The notes under the pieces were generated by a model. It saw nothing but the letters and a program-made list of their open reading frames with translations, did no database searches and had not been told where the DNA came from. 64,000 nucleotides of DNA from positions 186,001 through 250,000 of the forward strand of contig NZ_JAOQJS010000001.1 of the NCBI RefSeq assembly GCF_025567345.1. The letters run 5' to 3'. The stretch comes from Coprococcus ammoniilyticus. GTDB lineage: Bacteria > Bacillota > Clostridia > Lachnospirales > Lachnospiraceae. Positions 8,541-16,069 of the stretch are shown here, in pieces; position 1 is the stretch's first letter, and every line of letters begins with the position of its first letter. A program made the position numbers and the translations under genes.

Positions 8541-9050
8541 TCAGCCTTCTGAATTATAACAGACCTGAATAATGATCCAATCCCAGCCATCATCACCGCC
8601 GCGACTGTAAGATCTTGCAGAATTAATATTTATACCTTCTTCATTCAGAAGATCCGCAAGCTCTGTACAATAATTCCAGTCGCCCTGTGATTCAACATCT
8701 CCAACAATAACACCAGCATCCGCTCCACACCACACACCGGAAAAATTTCTATTATGATATGGTGTCGGTGCATTCTTTTTATCCTTGTTACACAACATAA
8801 CCCATGCACCATATCCAACTGTTCTTTTTGCCTCTGGAATATCAATATAGCCTTCGACGAAGCAACGTACTAGAATTTTTTCGATCTCAGTTGCGTTTGA
8901 CATATCTGTTGTTTTTCTGCTTTTCTCAAGATACTTGATCAAAGCCGGTGCGATCGTTCCTGCCAAAACAGCCATAATCGCTATAACAATTATCAACTCA
9001 ACCAATGAAAAACCTTTTGAATTTAATCTGATTCGATCTTTTCTCCCCAT
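8541..9050 (-). CDS. Type IV pilin-like protein, probably truncated
   Basis: A 169-residue protein with a class III signal: a short basic leader, then GFSLVELIIVIAIMAVLAG, where cleavage after Gly and the Glu at +5 are hallmarks of type IV pilins and pseudopilins. The hydrophobic helix is followed by a Cys-containing globular part. The start at 9050 has GAGGAGA nine bases before it; the frame opens further upstream without support. The gene sits behind a cyclic-di-GMP riboswitch and its own promoter, so pilus or adhesin production is probably tied to that second messenger. A UGA ends the frame, but 36 further codons follow in frame. No pilus assembly genes are adjacent; a prepilin peptidase lies at 35203-35955. 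Confidence 0.85.
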   Translation of the reverse strand: MGRKDRIRLNSKGFSLVELIIVIAIMAVLAGTIAPALIKYLEKSRKTTDMSNATEIEKILVRCFVEGYIDIPEAKRTVGYGAWVMLCNKDKKNAPTPYHNRNFSGVWCGADAGVIVGDVESQGDWNYCTELADLLNEEGININSARSYSRGGDDGWDWIIIQVCYNSEG

Positions 9051-9130
9051 TATAAAATTCTCCTCTTGTTTGCTTACTGTGCAAAGTATTCCAAACACAG
9101 AGTGTGGATTCTTTTGCTTCGAACGGAGCA

Positions 9131-9194
9131 TTTTTACTTTATAAGATGAACTTTCCTATAAAGTAAAAAACATTGCTACTACCTCTAGCAATGT
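9131..9194 (-). terminator. Riboswitch expression platform: intrinsic terminator plus second hairpin
   Basis: On the minus strand, ACATTGCT (9187-9194) pairs with AGCAATGT (9170-9177) and is followed by a run of six T, a textbook intrinsic terminator between the aptamer and the pilin start. A second hairpin (arms 9156-9168 and 9131-9143, TATAAAGTAAA type) uses the T-run as one arm, so the two structures compete. Whether c-di-GMP turns expression on or off cannot be read directly. Confidence 0.75.
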
Positions 9195-9281
9195 AACAAA
9201 AATGCAACTGGCTGCCATTTTACAGGCCCTATAGCTTTGCGTCACACCCTTTAGAATGCTTTGCCAAATATCATATTTGCT
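9195..9281 (-). ncRNA. Cyclic-di-GMP-I (GEMM-I) riboswitch aptamer
   Basis: The minus strand carries the conserved GEMM-I core in order: GGCAAA, a P2 hairpin, GACGCAAAGC, GGGCC, a short loop, then ATGGCAGCCAGTTGC. The outer stem P1 pairs AGCAAATATG (9272-9281) with CATTTTTGTT (9195-9204). The match to the known cyclic-di-GMP class I pattern (GGGCAAACC ... GGGACGCAAAGCC ... GGTAGC) is close at all core positions. It lies between a promoter (9284-9312) and the terminator of the pilin-like gene, the usual arrangement for transcriptional control. Cyclic-di-GMP riboswitches before pilin genes are known in Clostridia. Confidence 0.88.
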
Positions 9282-9283
9282 CC

Positions 9284-9312
9284 ATAATAATACATATTGC
9301 GATATATATCAA
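9284..9312 (-). promoter_or_regulatory. Promoter of the riboswitch-pilin transcript
   Basis: On the minus strand, -35 TTGATA (9307-9312) and -10 TATTAT (9284-9289) have a 17-base spacer. The predicted start, near 9277, falls at the 5' edge of the aptamer. Confidence 0.7.
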
Positions 9313-9313
9313 C

Positions 9314-9347
9314 AAAAAAGCCATCTGGAAATGGATTTCTGAATGGC
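9314..9347 (-). terminator. Terminator of the upstream HAD gene
   Basis: On the minus strand, GCCAT (9343-9347) and ATGGC (9320-9324) enclose an inner GAAAT/ATTTC stem, followed by six T. It separates the HAD phosphatase gene from the riboswitch-controlled pilin unit. Confidence 0.75.
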
Positions 9348-9367
9348 CATTTATAACTTTTATCCGC

Positions 9368-10021
9368 TTATAAAAACAGATACTTCTCTGCCTCCGTCAG
9401 GGAATCCAGAATGACATCCGACAGCTCCTGCATTTCTCCCGTGACCGGTGCAAGATCCGGCACCATGATCGGATGCAGTCCCGCTGCATGTGCAGAACGG
9501 ATACCATTATAAGAATCCTCTATGGCGTATGCCTGCTCCGGCATCACATGGATCTGTCTGCATGCTTCCAGATAGATATCCGGTTCCGGTTTACTCCGTT
9601 TTACCATATCCCCGCAGATTACCCGATCGAAATACGGAAGGATACCTGCATCCCGAAGCTCCTGTTCGACAACTGCCTTTCTGGTAGACGATGCCAGCGC
9701 AACCTTTCTTCCATTCTTCTTTAATGTCTGCAACAGACCGGTAACTCCCGGCTTCATCGGAAGCTTTCCTCCCGCCGCCTGTTCATGGAACAGTGCCGAC
9801 ATCTCCGCCTTATACTCATCATAAGGAAAATCTGCTCCATACACCCCAAGCATCAGTTCTTTTGTCGCATCCTTATTCAGTCCCAGACATTTGTGACAGG
9901 TATCTTCTATGTTCTTGATCCCATATTTATCTGCAACGACCTGCCAGCACTTTATAACCAGCAGCTCCGAGTCGAATATAACCCCATCCATATCAAATAT
10001 AACCGCTTCAAATCGTTTCAT
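9368..10021 (-). CDS. HAD-family phosphatase, beta-phosphoglucomutase-like
   Basis: A 217-residue HAD hydrolase of subfamily IA. Motif I is FDMDGVIFDSE (nucleophile and acid Asp), motif II is ALASST, motif III includes the Lys in RSKPEPD, and motif IV is AIEDSYNGI. A helical cap lies between motifs I and II. Members act on phosphosugars (phosphoglucomutase or phosphatase); the substrate is not predictable. The start is uncertain: ATG at 10021 has GGTGAG close by, while in-frame GTG (10030) or TTG (10033) would sit nearer to AAAAGG. It is followed by a strong terminator. The gene at 15348-16004 is a paralogue with the same motifs. Confidence 0.9.
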   Translation of the reverse strand: MKRFEAVIFDMDGVIFDSELLVIKCWQVVADKYGIKNIEDTCHKCLGLNKDATKELMLGVYGADFPYDEYKAEMSALFHEQAAGGKLPMKPGVTGLLQTLKKNGRKVALASSTRKAVVEQELRDAGILPYFDRVICGDMVKRSKPEPDIYLEACRQIHVMPEQAYAIEDSYNGIRSAHAAGLHPIMVPDLAPVTGEMQELSDVILDSLTEAEKYLFL

Positions 10022-10047
10022 TGTTCTCACCAAACCTTTTCAATATT

Positions 10048-10395
10048 TTACTCATTCCAGTAATCTAATGTTTCCTGCTGCACAGTCTCAATCCCAAACA
10101 ATTTCCACATAAAATCTTCTCTTTCATGATAAAGATTAACTATACGAATACATTCATCCTCTATACGATAAAATACATAATTATGAGAAATAAAAAGAAA
10201 CCGATAATCTGTATCTACACCAAACATCTGTGAAACTGCCGGTCCCTTTTTTTCATTCGTGCCAAGATCCCTTATAGCATCTGTTATTTTCTTAACTATT
10301 TCTATTGCTTTGTCCGCCCCATAACTTTGTGTAATAGCCTTTTTTAATTCTCTCAGCTTGTCTGCTGCGTCCGGCGTATATTTTATTTTTTTCAA
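10048..10395 (-). CDS. RelE/ParE-family toxin
   Basis: A 115-residue basic protein with the type II toxin fold pattern: KIKYTPDAADKLRELKKAI at the start, then GVDTDYRFLFISHNYVFYRI and a final VNLYHEREDFM. RelE-type members cut mRNA in the ribosome; ParE-type members act on gyrase, and the sequence alone does not decide between them. It starts four bases before the end of the RelB/DinJ-like antitoxin gene, the normal antitoxin-first order. The C-terminus runs about 20 residues past the last strand (ETVQQETLDYWNE), slightly longer than usual. Confidence 0.88.
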   Translation of the reverse strand: MKKIKYTPDAADKLRELKKAITQSYGADKAIEIVKKITDAIRDLGTNEKKGPAVSQMFGVDTDYRFLFISHNYVFYRIEDECIRIVNLYHEREDFMWKLFGIETVQQETLDYWNE

Positions 10396-10712
10396 TCACG
10401 CACCCCCAATTCTTTCTCAAGATCATCTGCATCAATCCAGCCTTCCGCATCCGCACGAGCTTCTGCACGTTTCAAATCAAGCATTACCATAGCCAAGGCC
10501 TGTTCTTTTAGTGCTTCCTTACTGTTCGTAGTCACGATAAATGGCAAACCCTCGACATTCAAGGACTGTTGAATAAATGTATTAAAAGCATCTGTCAGTG
10601 TCATACCTGTTTTTGCATAAATATCTTCAACGGCTCTCTTTATCTCAGAATTCATTCTCACCTGAAAGGTCGAATCCTTTGGTGCCATTGCAACATTTAA
10701 ATTTGTGTTCAT
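10392..10712 (-). CDS. RelB/DinJ-family antitoxin
   Basis: A 106-residue protein whose N-terminal part (FQVRMNSEIKRAVEDIYAKTGMTLTDAFNTFI) is the ribbon-helix-helix DNA-binding fold of RelB/DinJ antitoxins; the acidic C-terminus would wrap the toxin. AGGAGG lies eight bases before the ATG at 10712. A slightly longer frame would start at a GTG that overlaps the ribosome site, so I reject that start. The pair has its own promoter (10734-10762), normally self-repressed by the complex. Confidence 0.9.
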   Translation of the reverse strand: MNTNLNVAMAPKDSTFQVRMNSEIKRAVEDIYAKTGMTLTDAFNTFIQQSLNVEGLPFIVTTNSKEALKEQALAMVMLDLKRAEARADAEGWIDADDLEKELGVRD

Positions 10713-10733
10713 ATCATACACCTCCTTTGTTTC

Positions 10734-10762
10734 AACATATCACAGCTTTTATCATCTGTCAA
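10734..10762 (-). promoter_or_regulatory. Promoter of the toxin-antitoxin pair
   Basis: On the minus strand, -35 TTGACA (10757-10762) and -10 TATGTT (10734-10739) have a 17-base spacer. The nearby repeated TGACA (ATGACA, TTGACA) may be an antitoxin binding site. Confidence 0.7.
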
Positions 10763-10835
10763 TACATTGTCATTACATCATCATTGCAGATTAAGTTTTA
10801 TAATACACGATGTAAATTTTCCTATAACACAACGA

Positions 10836-10880
10836 AAAAAACAGACAAATATGTAAATTCTACATACTTGTCTGTTTTTC
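10836..10880 (-). terminator. Terminator after secDF
   Basis: A long inverted repeat has arms with CAGACAA and TTGTCTG (AAAACAGACAA ... TTGTCTGTTTT) around TATGTAAATTCTACATA, with T-runs on both sides. It lies 20 bases after the secDF stop and could also act from the other side. Confidence 0.85.
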
Positions 10881-10900
10881 ATTCGATCGACGACAGATAA

Positions 10901-13144
10901 TTACTGCGCCTTTGCTGTTTTCTTCTTCTCTACTGCTTTCTTGTTGTTCTTACCATTTGCAGCATCCTTCTTCTTACCAAATCCGGTCTTGAAGTAGTAC
11001 CACAATGGGCCTGTTACACAGATAGAAGAATAAGCACCGATTACGACACCGGCCATCAGTGTAAATGCGAACTCTTTGATCGCTGCTACACCCATTACAT
11101 ATAATACGAAGATCGTAACAAATGTTGTTAAGGATGTATAAATATTTCTGGTGATCGTCTGGTTAATACTTAAATTAACGATCTGCTTGTAATCTTTCTT
11201 TGTTCCTGCATTTGCGATATTCTCACGGATACGATCGAATACGATGATCGTCGCATTGATCGAGTAACCGAAGATTGTCAGCATACATGCGATACAGGTA
11301 TTACCAACGGATAACCGAAGCAAGATATACAGAACAAATACCATAGCTACATCGTGGCAGAGGGCTAATACCGCACTCACACCAAACTTCACATCCTTGA
11401 AACGGATTACAATGTAGATCAGCATCAGAACGGCTGCAAGTGCTACAGAAAGGAATGCATCCCTTGTCATGTCGCTGCTGGCTGAACCACTGATATTATC
11501 GGAATTTGTTACTGTCGCACCGAGCTTCTCGCTGAGTGCAGCTGTTACCTTTGTCAACTGAGAATCATCACCCTGAGTCGTAAGCTCTGTGGTCTTGAAT
11601 ACGATCTCATTTGTACCGGAAACAGTCTGAACAGAGATATCTGCTTCACTGATGCCTGCTGCCTCAGCGATAACAGGAACAATGTCCTTCTCTGCCTCAG
11701 ATAATGAATATGCTTTGTCAAATTCTGCTGTGATTGATGTACCACCTGCAAAATCAATACTTAAATTCAATGCACTTCCCTTTGTCTTTGCAAAGATCGG
11801 CATAAAACAGAAGCCGATCACGATGACAAGAACAGAAGCGATAATACAATATTTACCACCCTTTACGAAGTTGACCTTGCCTGGCTCTTTTGCCTTGCCA
11901 AAGAACTTCACATCGTTTACACCAAGTGTAACAAGTGCATTTAACACAAGCTGTGAAACAACAAGTGCTGTGAATACGGATAATACGATACCGATTGCCA
12001 GCGTGATCGCAAATCCCTTGATTGTACCGGTTCCGAAAATACCAAGCACAAGTGCTGCGATCAGGGTTGTCACATTACCATCGATGATCGCTGATAACGC
12101 ATTATGGAATCCGGCTTTTACAGACTGCTTAACAGAAGCACCTGTTGCCAGTTCTTCTTTAATACGTGTAAAGATAACGACGTTCGCATCGACCGCCATA
12201 CCTACAGAAAGGATGATACCTGCAAGACCCGGAAGTGTCAATGTAACATTGAACAGGTTCATAACAAGTAAGATCATAAATGTATAAAGTGTCAATGATA
12301 ATGATGCGATCAGACCCGGAATTCTGAATACGCAGATCATGATAATGAAGATACAGATAATACCAATGATACCTGCTTTGATCGTTGTTGATACTGCTTC
12401 TGAACCAAGAGTTGCTCCGACGATATTAGAACGTACCTGCTTCAGTGTCAGTGGCAATGCACCGATACGGATCGTAGTAGCAAGGCTGTCTGCCTCTTCA
12501 TATGTTGAAATGCTGTTGATAACAGCATTTCCGTCTGTAATTGCCTGCTGTACAGTTGGCGCACTTACAACTTCACCATCATATACGATATAAACGATCT
12601 TTCCTACATTTGCTGTTGTTACATCTGCAAACTTCTGAGCACCTGCTGTTGTGAATGACAACTGTACTACATTGTCATCACCGCTCTCTGTAGAATCGAT
12701 CTTGGCATCTGCACCCTTAATATCATCACCGGTAAGAGCGGGAGTATAATCCTTGCCCTGTGACCATAATTCATAATTCTCAGGATCTAAGAACTCTAAC
12801 TTACCTTCGATACTCAGGTCTTCCAGAATTGCATCTGCATCTGTTACACCCGGAATCTCGGCAGTGATCTTACCATTTCCCTCTGAATATACGTTATGCT
12901 CTGTTGTATGGGAATCAATACGTTTCTGCAGCTTATAGATCGTATCCTGAACATCTGCATCACTGTAATCCTCATCCTGAATCTCATAGGTTACACTTAA
13001 GCCACCCTTCAGATCAAGTCCAAGGCTGATATACTTTGCTTTTCCTCTGTCGCCTACACCAAACAATGCAACGTAGATGGAACCCGCAAGCACAAGCAGG
13101 AACAGGATCAATACCCATATGGCTTTTTTTCTTGCTTTCTTCAT
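10901..13144 (-). CDS. secDF: Protein translocase subunit SecDF (fused)
   Basis: A 747-residue fusion of SecD and SecF, the proton-driven partners of SecYEG that pull exported proteins across the membrane. The SecD half (about 1-420) has the N-terminal helix, the D1 motif LGLDLKGGLSVTYE and the P1 domain, then a five-helix RND-type block with AVDANVVIFTRIKEEL. The SecF half (about 430-747) has a matching start (DFAGGTSIT) and the block with GYSINATIIVFDRIREN. The basic C-terminus is Lys-rich. It lies 20 bases after the SCIFF maturase gene, a neighbourhood usual in Clostridia. AGGAGG is 17 bases from the ATG, with AAAGG nearer. Confidence 0.97.
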   Translation of the reverse strand: MKKARKKAIWVLILFLLVLAGSIYVALFGVGDRGKAKYISLGLDLKGGLSVTYEIQDEDYSDADVQDTIYKLQKRIDSHTTEHNVYSEGNGKITAEIPGVTDADAILEDLSIEGKLEFLDPENYELWSQGKDYTPALTGDDIKGADAKIDSTESGDDNVVQLSFTTAGAQKFADVTTANVGKIVYIVYDGEVVSAPTVQQAITDGNAVINSISTYEEADSLATTIRIGALPLTLKQVRSNIVGATLGSEAVSTTIKAGIIGIICIFIIMICVFRIPGLIASLSLTLYTFMILLVMNLFNVTLTLPGLAGIILSVGMAVDANVVIFTRIKEELATGASVKQSVKAGFHNALSAIIDGNVTTLIAALVLGIFGTGTIKGFAITLAIGIVLSVFTALVVSQLVLNALVTLGVNDVKFFGKAKEPGKVNFVKGGKYCIIASVLVIVIGFCFMPIFAKTKGSALNLSIDFAGGTSITAEFDKAYSLSEAEKDIVPVIAEAAGISEADISVQTVSGTNEIVFKTTELTTQGDDSQLTKVTAALSEKLGATVTNSDNISGSASSDMTRDAFLSVALAAVLMLIYIVIRFKDVKFGVSAVLALCHDVAMVFVLYILLRLSVGNTCIACMLTIFGYSINATIIVFDRIRENIANAGTKKDYKQIVNLSINQTITRNIYTSLTTFVTIFVLYVMGVAAIKEFAFTLMAGVVIGAYSSICVTGPLWYYFKTGFGKKKDAANGKNNKKAVEKKKTAKAQ

Positions 13145-13164
13145 CTTGTTTACCTTTGTCCTCC

Positions 13165-14529
13165 TTATTGATTTTCTTCTTCATCTGCTAATGCGGCTTT
13201 GATCATGATCGCACATTCGATACGCTTTTTCTGAAGTTCACATCCGATATCATACGCATCTAATATATTCCCATGGAATTTATATGAGTTCGCCGCACAG
13301 CCACCGCTACAATAGAATCTTGCAAAACAGTCCTTACACTTGTCCTTTGCATAGACATTGCAGAGCTTAAACTCATCAACAAGTTCCGGCTTCGTAATAC
13401 CTTCATTTACATTTCCAATGCAGAACCCATCCTCACCGACAAACTGATGGCACGGATAAAGGTCGCCCCATGGTGTAACTGACAGATATTCTGTACCTGA
13501 ACCACACCCCGACAGACGTTTGGCCACGCATGGTCCCCCTGTCAAATCTATCATAAAGTGGAAGAAATTGAATCCCCTTCCTTCTTTATGTCTTTTGATC
13601 ATCTCTTTTGCAAGGATATCATACTGATCTAACAGATATGGGATATCCTCTTCCTTTATCGCATAAGGCTCGTCCGGCAGAGATACAACCGGCTCAATGG
13701 AGATCTGGTCAAATCCAAGATCTGCCATGTGTAATACATCCTTTGAAAAATCCAGATTGTTATGCGTATAAGTGCCTCTTACATAATAACTCTTTCCGGC
13801 ACGCTTCTTTGCAAATTCCTGGAACTTTGGAAGTAACAGATCATAGCTTCCCTTTCCATTTCTGGTCGGACGCATGTAATCATGAATCTCTTTTCTTCCG
13901 TCGATGGATAATACGACATTTGCCATCTCTTTATTGGCAAATTCCATTACCTCATCATTTAACAACACACCGTTTGTTGTCAGTGTGAAACGGAATTTCT
14001 TATTATGCTTCTCCTCCAGGCTTCTTCCATATCGAACGGTCTCTTTTACGACATCCCAGTTCATAAGTGGCTCACCGCCGAAGAAATCGACCTCAAGATT
14101 TACACGGTTACCGGAATTGGCAACGAGGAAATCCAGAGATTTCTTTGCTATGTCAAGTGGCATCAGACCTCTGTCACCCTTGTACTCACCTTCTCCTGCA
14201 AAACAATATCTGCATGCAAGATTACAGTCATGTGCAATATTAATACACAGAGCCTTTACCACTGTTTTTCTCTTTTTAAAATCAATGATATAATCTTTGA
14301 ATATGTCTTCTGTAAATAGTGTTCCGTCTTCTACCAGGCCGGTTACCTCGTCATAGGCTTCCGATACTTCATCCTTATCATAGGATGGCAGTAATTCCAT
14401 TACCTGTTCTTTTGTATGATTTTCGTAATTTGCAATAATATCATACACAAGGTCATCCACTACGTGAACAGACCCACTACATACATCGAGTACGATATTA
14501 TATCCATTACTTTTGTACTGATGTACCAT
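13165..14529 (-). CDS. scfB: SCIFF peptide maturase, radical SAM/SPASM enzyme
   Basis: A 454-residue radical SAM enzyme. The cluster-binding motif CNLACRYC (Cys102, Cys106, Cys109) binds the SAM 4Fe-4S cluster. The SPASM region near the C-terminus holds the auxiliary-cluster cysteines (CGSGTEY, YPCHQF, CKDCFARFYCSGGC). The N-terminal 80 residues (VHQYKSNGYNIVLDV) form the peptide-binding RiPP-recognition-type domain. This family makes thioether bonds between Cys and Thr in the SCIFF precursor, whose gene lies 103 bases upstream. The start at 14529 has GGGAG seven bases before it; the frame runs further upstream only from a poor TTG. Confidence 0.95.
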   Translation of the reverse strand: MVHQYKSNGYNIVLDVCSGSVHVVDDLVYDIIANYENHTKEQVMELLPSYDKDEVSEAYDEVTGLVEDGTLFTEDIFKDYIIDFKKRKTVVKALCINIAHDCNLACRYCFAGEGEYKGDRGLMPLDIAKKSLDFLVANSGNRVNLEVDFFGGEPLMNWDVVKETVRYGRSLEEKHNKKFRFTLTTNGVLLNDEVMEFANKEMANVVLSIDGRKEIHDYMRPTRNGKGSYDLLLPKFQEFAKKRAGKSYYVRGTYTHNNLDFSKDVLHMADLGFDQISIEPVVSLPDEPYAIKEEDIPYLLDQYDILAKEMIKRHKEGRGFNFFHFMIDLTGGPCVAKRLSGCGSGTEYLSVTPWGDLYPCHQFVGEDGFCIGNVNEGITKPELVDEFKLCNVYAKDKCKDCFARFYCSGGCAANSYKFHGNILDAYDIGCELQKKRIECAIMIKAALADEEENQ

Positions 14530-14573
14530 ACAAATTCTCCCATCTTGTGAATTAATTTTTCTGACACGCAACG

Positions 14574-14607
14574 AAAGAGGACTGCCATTTGTTTGACGGT
14601 CCCCTTT
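14574..14607 (-). terminator. Attenuator-like hairpin between SCIFF peptide and maturase genes
   Basis: Arms AAAGAGGAC and GTCCCCTTT with inner CC/GG pairs form a stable hairpin in the 103-base gap. The T-run after it on the minus strand is poor (TCTTTC). It may lower read-through so that precursor exceeds enzyme, or protect the peptide mRNA. Confidence 0.5.
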
Positions 14608-14632
14608 GTGGTTGTCTGTCTACAATGATCTC

Positions 14633-14782
14633 TTACTTGTTCTCAGCATTCTCACAGCTCTGATTTCCGACTGTGCATGATGTCTTACAAGCTGACTGAC
14701 ATGATGTCTGGCATTCGCCGCATCCGCCCTTAACCATTGTGTTCTTCATTGTTCTGTTTGTGAGTGTCTTTATTCTCTTCAT
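14633..14782 (-). CDS. scfA: SCIFF ribosomal peptide precursor
   Basis: A 49-codon gene. The product carries six cysteines (21, 24, 28, 32, 36 and 43) in the conserved order GGCGECQTSCQSACKTSC, then CTVGN-like and QSCEN ends. This is the SCIFF (six cysteines in forty-five residues) precursor found almost throughout Clostridia. The N-terminal leader (MKRIKTLTNRTMKNTM) is recognised by the maturase encoded next door, which forms a Cys-Thr thioether. The role of the final product is not known. AAAGGAG lies nine bases before the ATG and a strong promoter lies at 14817-14844. Confidence 0.96.
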   Translation of the reverse strand: MKRIKTLTNRTMKNTMVKGGCGECQTSCQSACKTSCTVGNQSCENAENK

Positions 14783-14816
14783 AGGTACACTTCTCCTTTT
14801 TATGTCATATAGCGAA

Positions 14817-14844
14817 ATTATAACACAACATGCTTTAAAGTCAA
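14817..14844 (-). promoter_or_regulatory. Promoter of the SCIFF operon
   Basis: On the minus strand, -35 TTGACT (14839-14844) and -10 TATAAT (14817-14822) are 16 bases apart. It would drive the SCIFF peptide gene and, past the hairpin, the maturase and secDF. Confidence 0.78.
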
Positions 14845-14868
14845 AGTATTTTTACGAAAAACTTGTCT

Positions 14869-15231
14869 CTAACCTAGCATCCCGCCAAGCATTCCGGCCG
14901 CCAGACACAGGATCACATTCGTCAATGTCCCTCCGGCAGAGATATGGATCGTACCATTCATAATGAAAGCTACAATACCGATCACCAAAACATAACACAC
15001 TCCAAGCATTAATCCCCAAATATATTTTTGCTCCTTTACCATCTTGCCGGTAAGAAAACCACCAAGGAATACAGAGATGCCATGAATGATGATAATACTC
15101 AGATGAATCACCGTATCACCCAGTCCCAGCTTGTACATGAGGAATGCCGTTATAAGCAGCAGGATTGCCGTTATTATGTAAGATACCGCAAGTGCCTTTA
15201 AAAGGCTGAAAATTTTCTGTCCTGTAATCAT
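14869..15231 (-). CDS. Small four-helix membrane protein, TIGR04086-like
   Basis: A 120-residue, very hydrophobic protein with four predicted membrane helices (about 12-35, 42-65, 70-92 and 97-118). Gly-rich turns such as FLGGFLTGKMV and a C-terminal AAGMLGGMLG are visible. The pattern and the place just upstream of the SCIFF genes fit the TIGR04086 family seen in Firmicutes; this assignment is from memory and not checked. AGGAGG lies seven bases before the ATG at 15231, which decides the start over a longer frame. Its function is unknown; the setting suggests membrane or export work. Confidence 0.75.
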   Translation of the reverse strand: MITGQKIFSLLKALAVSYIITAILLLITAFLMYKLGLGDTVIHLSIIIIHGISVFLGGFLTGKMVKEQKYIWGLMLGVCYVLVIGIVAFIMNGTIHISAGGTLTNVILCLAAGMLGGMLG

Positions 15232-15347
15232 AGAAAAACCTCCTGACACTACTATATGCCGGAAGGTTTTCTTTCATTCCAGAGATCATTCTCTATTCTG
15301 CTATATCAATCATTTTCAGATGTCATTTTCGAAGTCAAACTGCTTCA

Positions 15348-16004
15348 TCAGTCTTCAAATAATTCCGTCAGCTCAAATATATCGTTGCTGATACGGTCTG
15401 CTTTCTTCTTCGTTTCTTCATCCGGTTGGATCAGATCGATCACCATAAGGGTATACAGCCCTGCATCGTGGGAGGCTGTCACACCATTAATGGAATCCTC
15501 TACTCCAACTGTCTCCTCCGGCTTCGTACCAAGCTTCTCACAGGCTTTCAGATAGATGTCCGGGTATGGTTTTCCTCGCTCGATCTCATCCCCACAGATC
15601 ACATCATCAAAATACGGAAGCAGTCCGCTTCGAACCAGTTTATCCTCTGCCCGTTCCCGATCCGTCGAGGTTGCAACCGCCATCTTGATCCCTCTTGCCT
15701 TTAATGTCTTTAGTGTCTCGATCACGCCATGTTTTAATTCAACGCCATGCTCATTCAGATATGCTTCGACCATATCCACTGTGCGTTGTCTGAATGCAAG
15801 ATAGTCAAAATCTTCACCCATCTTTTCTTTCATCACATGTGCATTTGTCTTCTTGGTTCCACCTGCCATCCGGTCACAGATCTTCGACATCTCATTCTCC
15901 GGGATACCGATGGATAATCCATTCTTCAACCAGCACATTCTGTATACCTTCTCGGAATCGATGAGGACTCCATCCATATCAAATGCTACCGCTCTTAATG
16001 CCAT
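15348..16004 (-). CDS. HAD-family phosphatase, beta-phosphoglucomutase-like
   Basis: A 218-residue HAD subfamily IA enzyme. Motif I is FDMDGVLIDSE, motif II AVATST, motif III GKPYPD, and motif IV VGVEDSINGV. The cap domain spans about residues 17-85. It is likely a phosphosugar mutase or phosphatase; the substrate is unknown. It is a paralogue of the protein at 9368-10021, with the same order of motifs and similar length. GAGGTGAC lies before the ATG. It follows the giant surface-protein gene but is separated from it by a hairpin terminator, so it is probably only partly co-transcribed. Confidence 0.92.
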   Translation of the reverse strand: MALRAVAFDMDGVLIDSEKVYRMCWLKNGLSIGIPENEMSKICDRMAGGTKKTNAHVMKEKMGEDFDYLAFRQRTVDMVEAYLNEHGVELKHGVIETLKTLKARGIKMAVATSTDRERAEDKLVRSGLLPYFDDVICGDEIERGKPYPDIYLKACEKLGTKPEETVGVEDSINGVTASHDAGLYTLMVIDLIQPDEETKKKADRISNDIFELTELFED

Positions 16005-16023
16005 TTATGTCACCTCATTGAAA

Positions 16024-16047
16024 GACCACGCCTGTTCGGGCGTGGTC
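16024..16047 (-). terminator. Terminator after the kinase/FHA/Ig operon
   Basis: GACCACGCC (16024-16032) pairs perfectly with GGCGTGGTC (16039-16047) over a six-base loop. The T-tract on the minus strand is short (TCTTTC), so some read-through into the HAD gene is likely. Confidence 0.7.
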
Positions 16048-16069
16048 CCTTTCTTTCTATAGTCATGTT

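Noticed and set aside
8541..8543. UGA as selenocysteine codon in the pilin-like gene
   Set aside because: No SECIS-like hairpin just after the codon, no redox motif around it and no selenium genes in the window.
11652..12287. 211-codon plus-strand frame opposite secDF
   Set aside because: Antisense shadow of a well-conserved gene.
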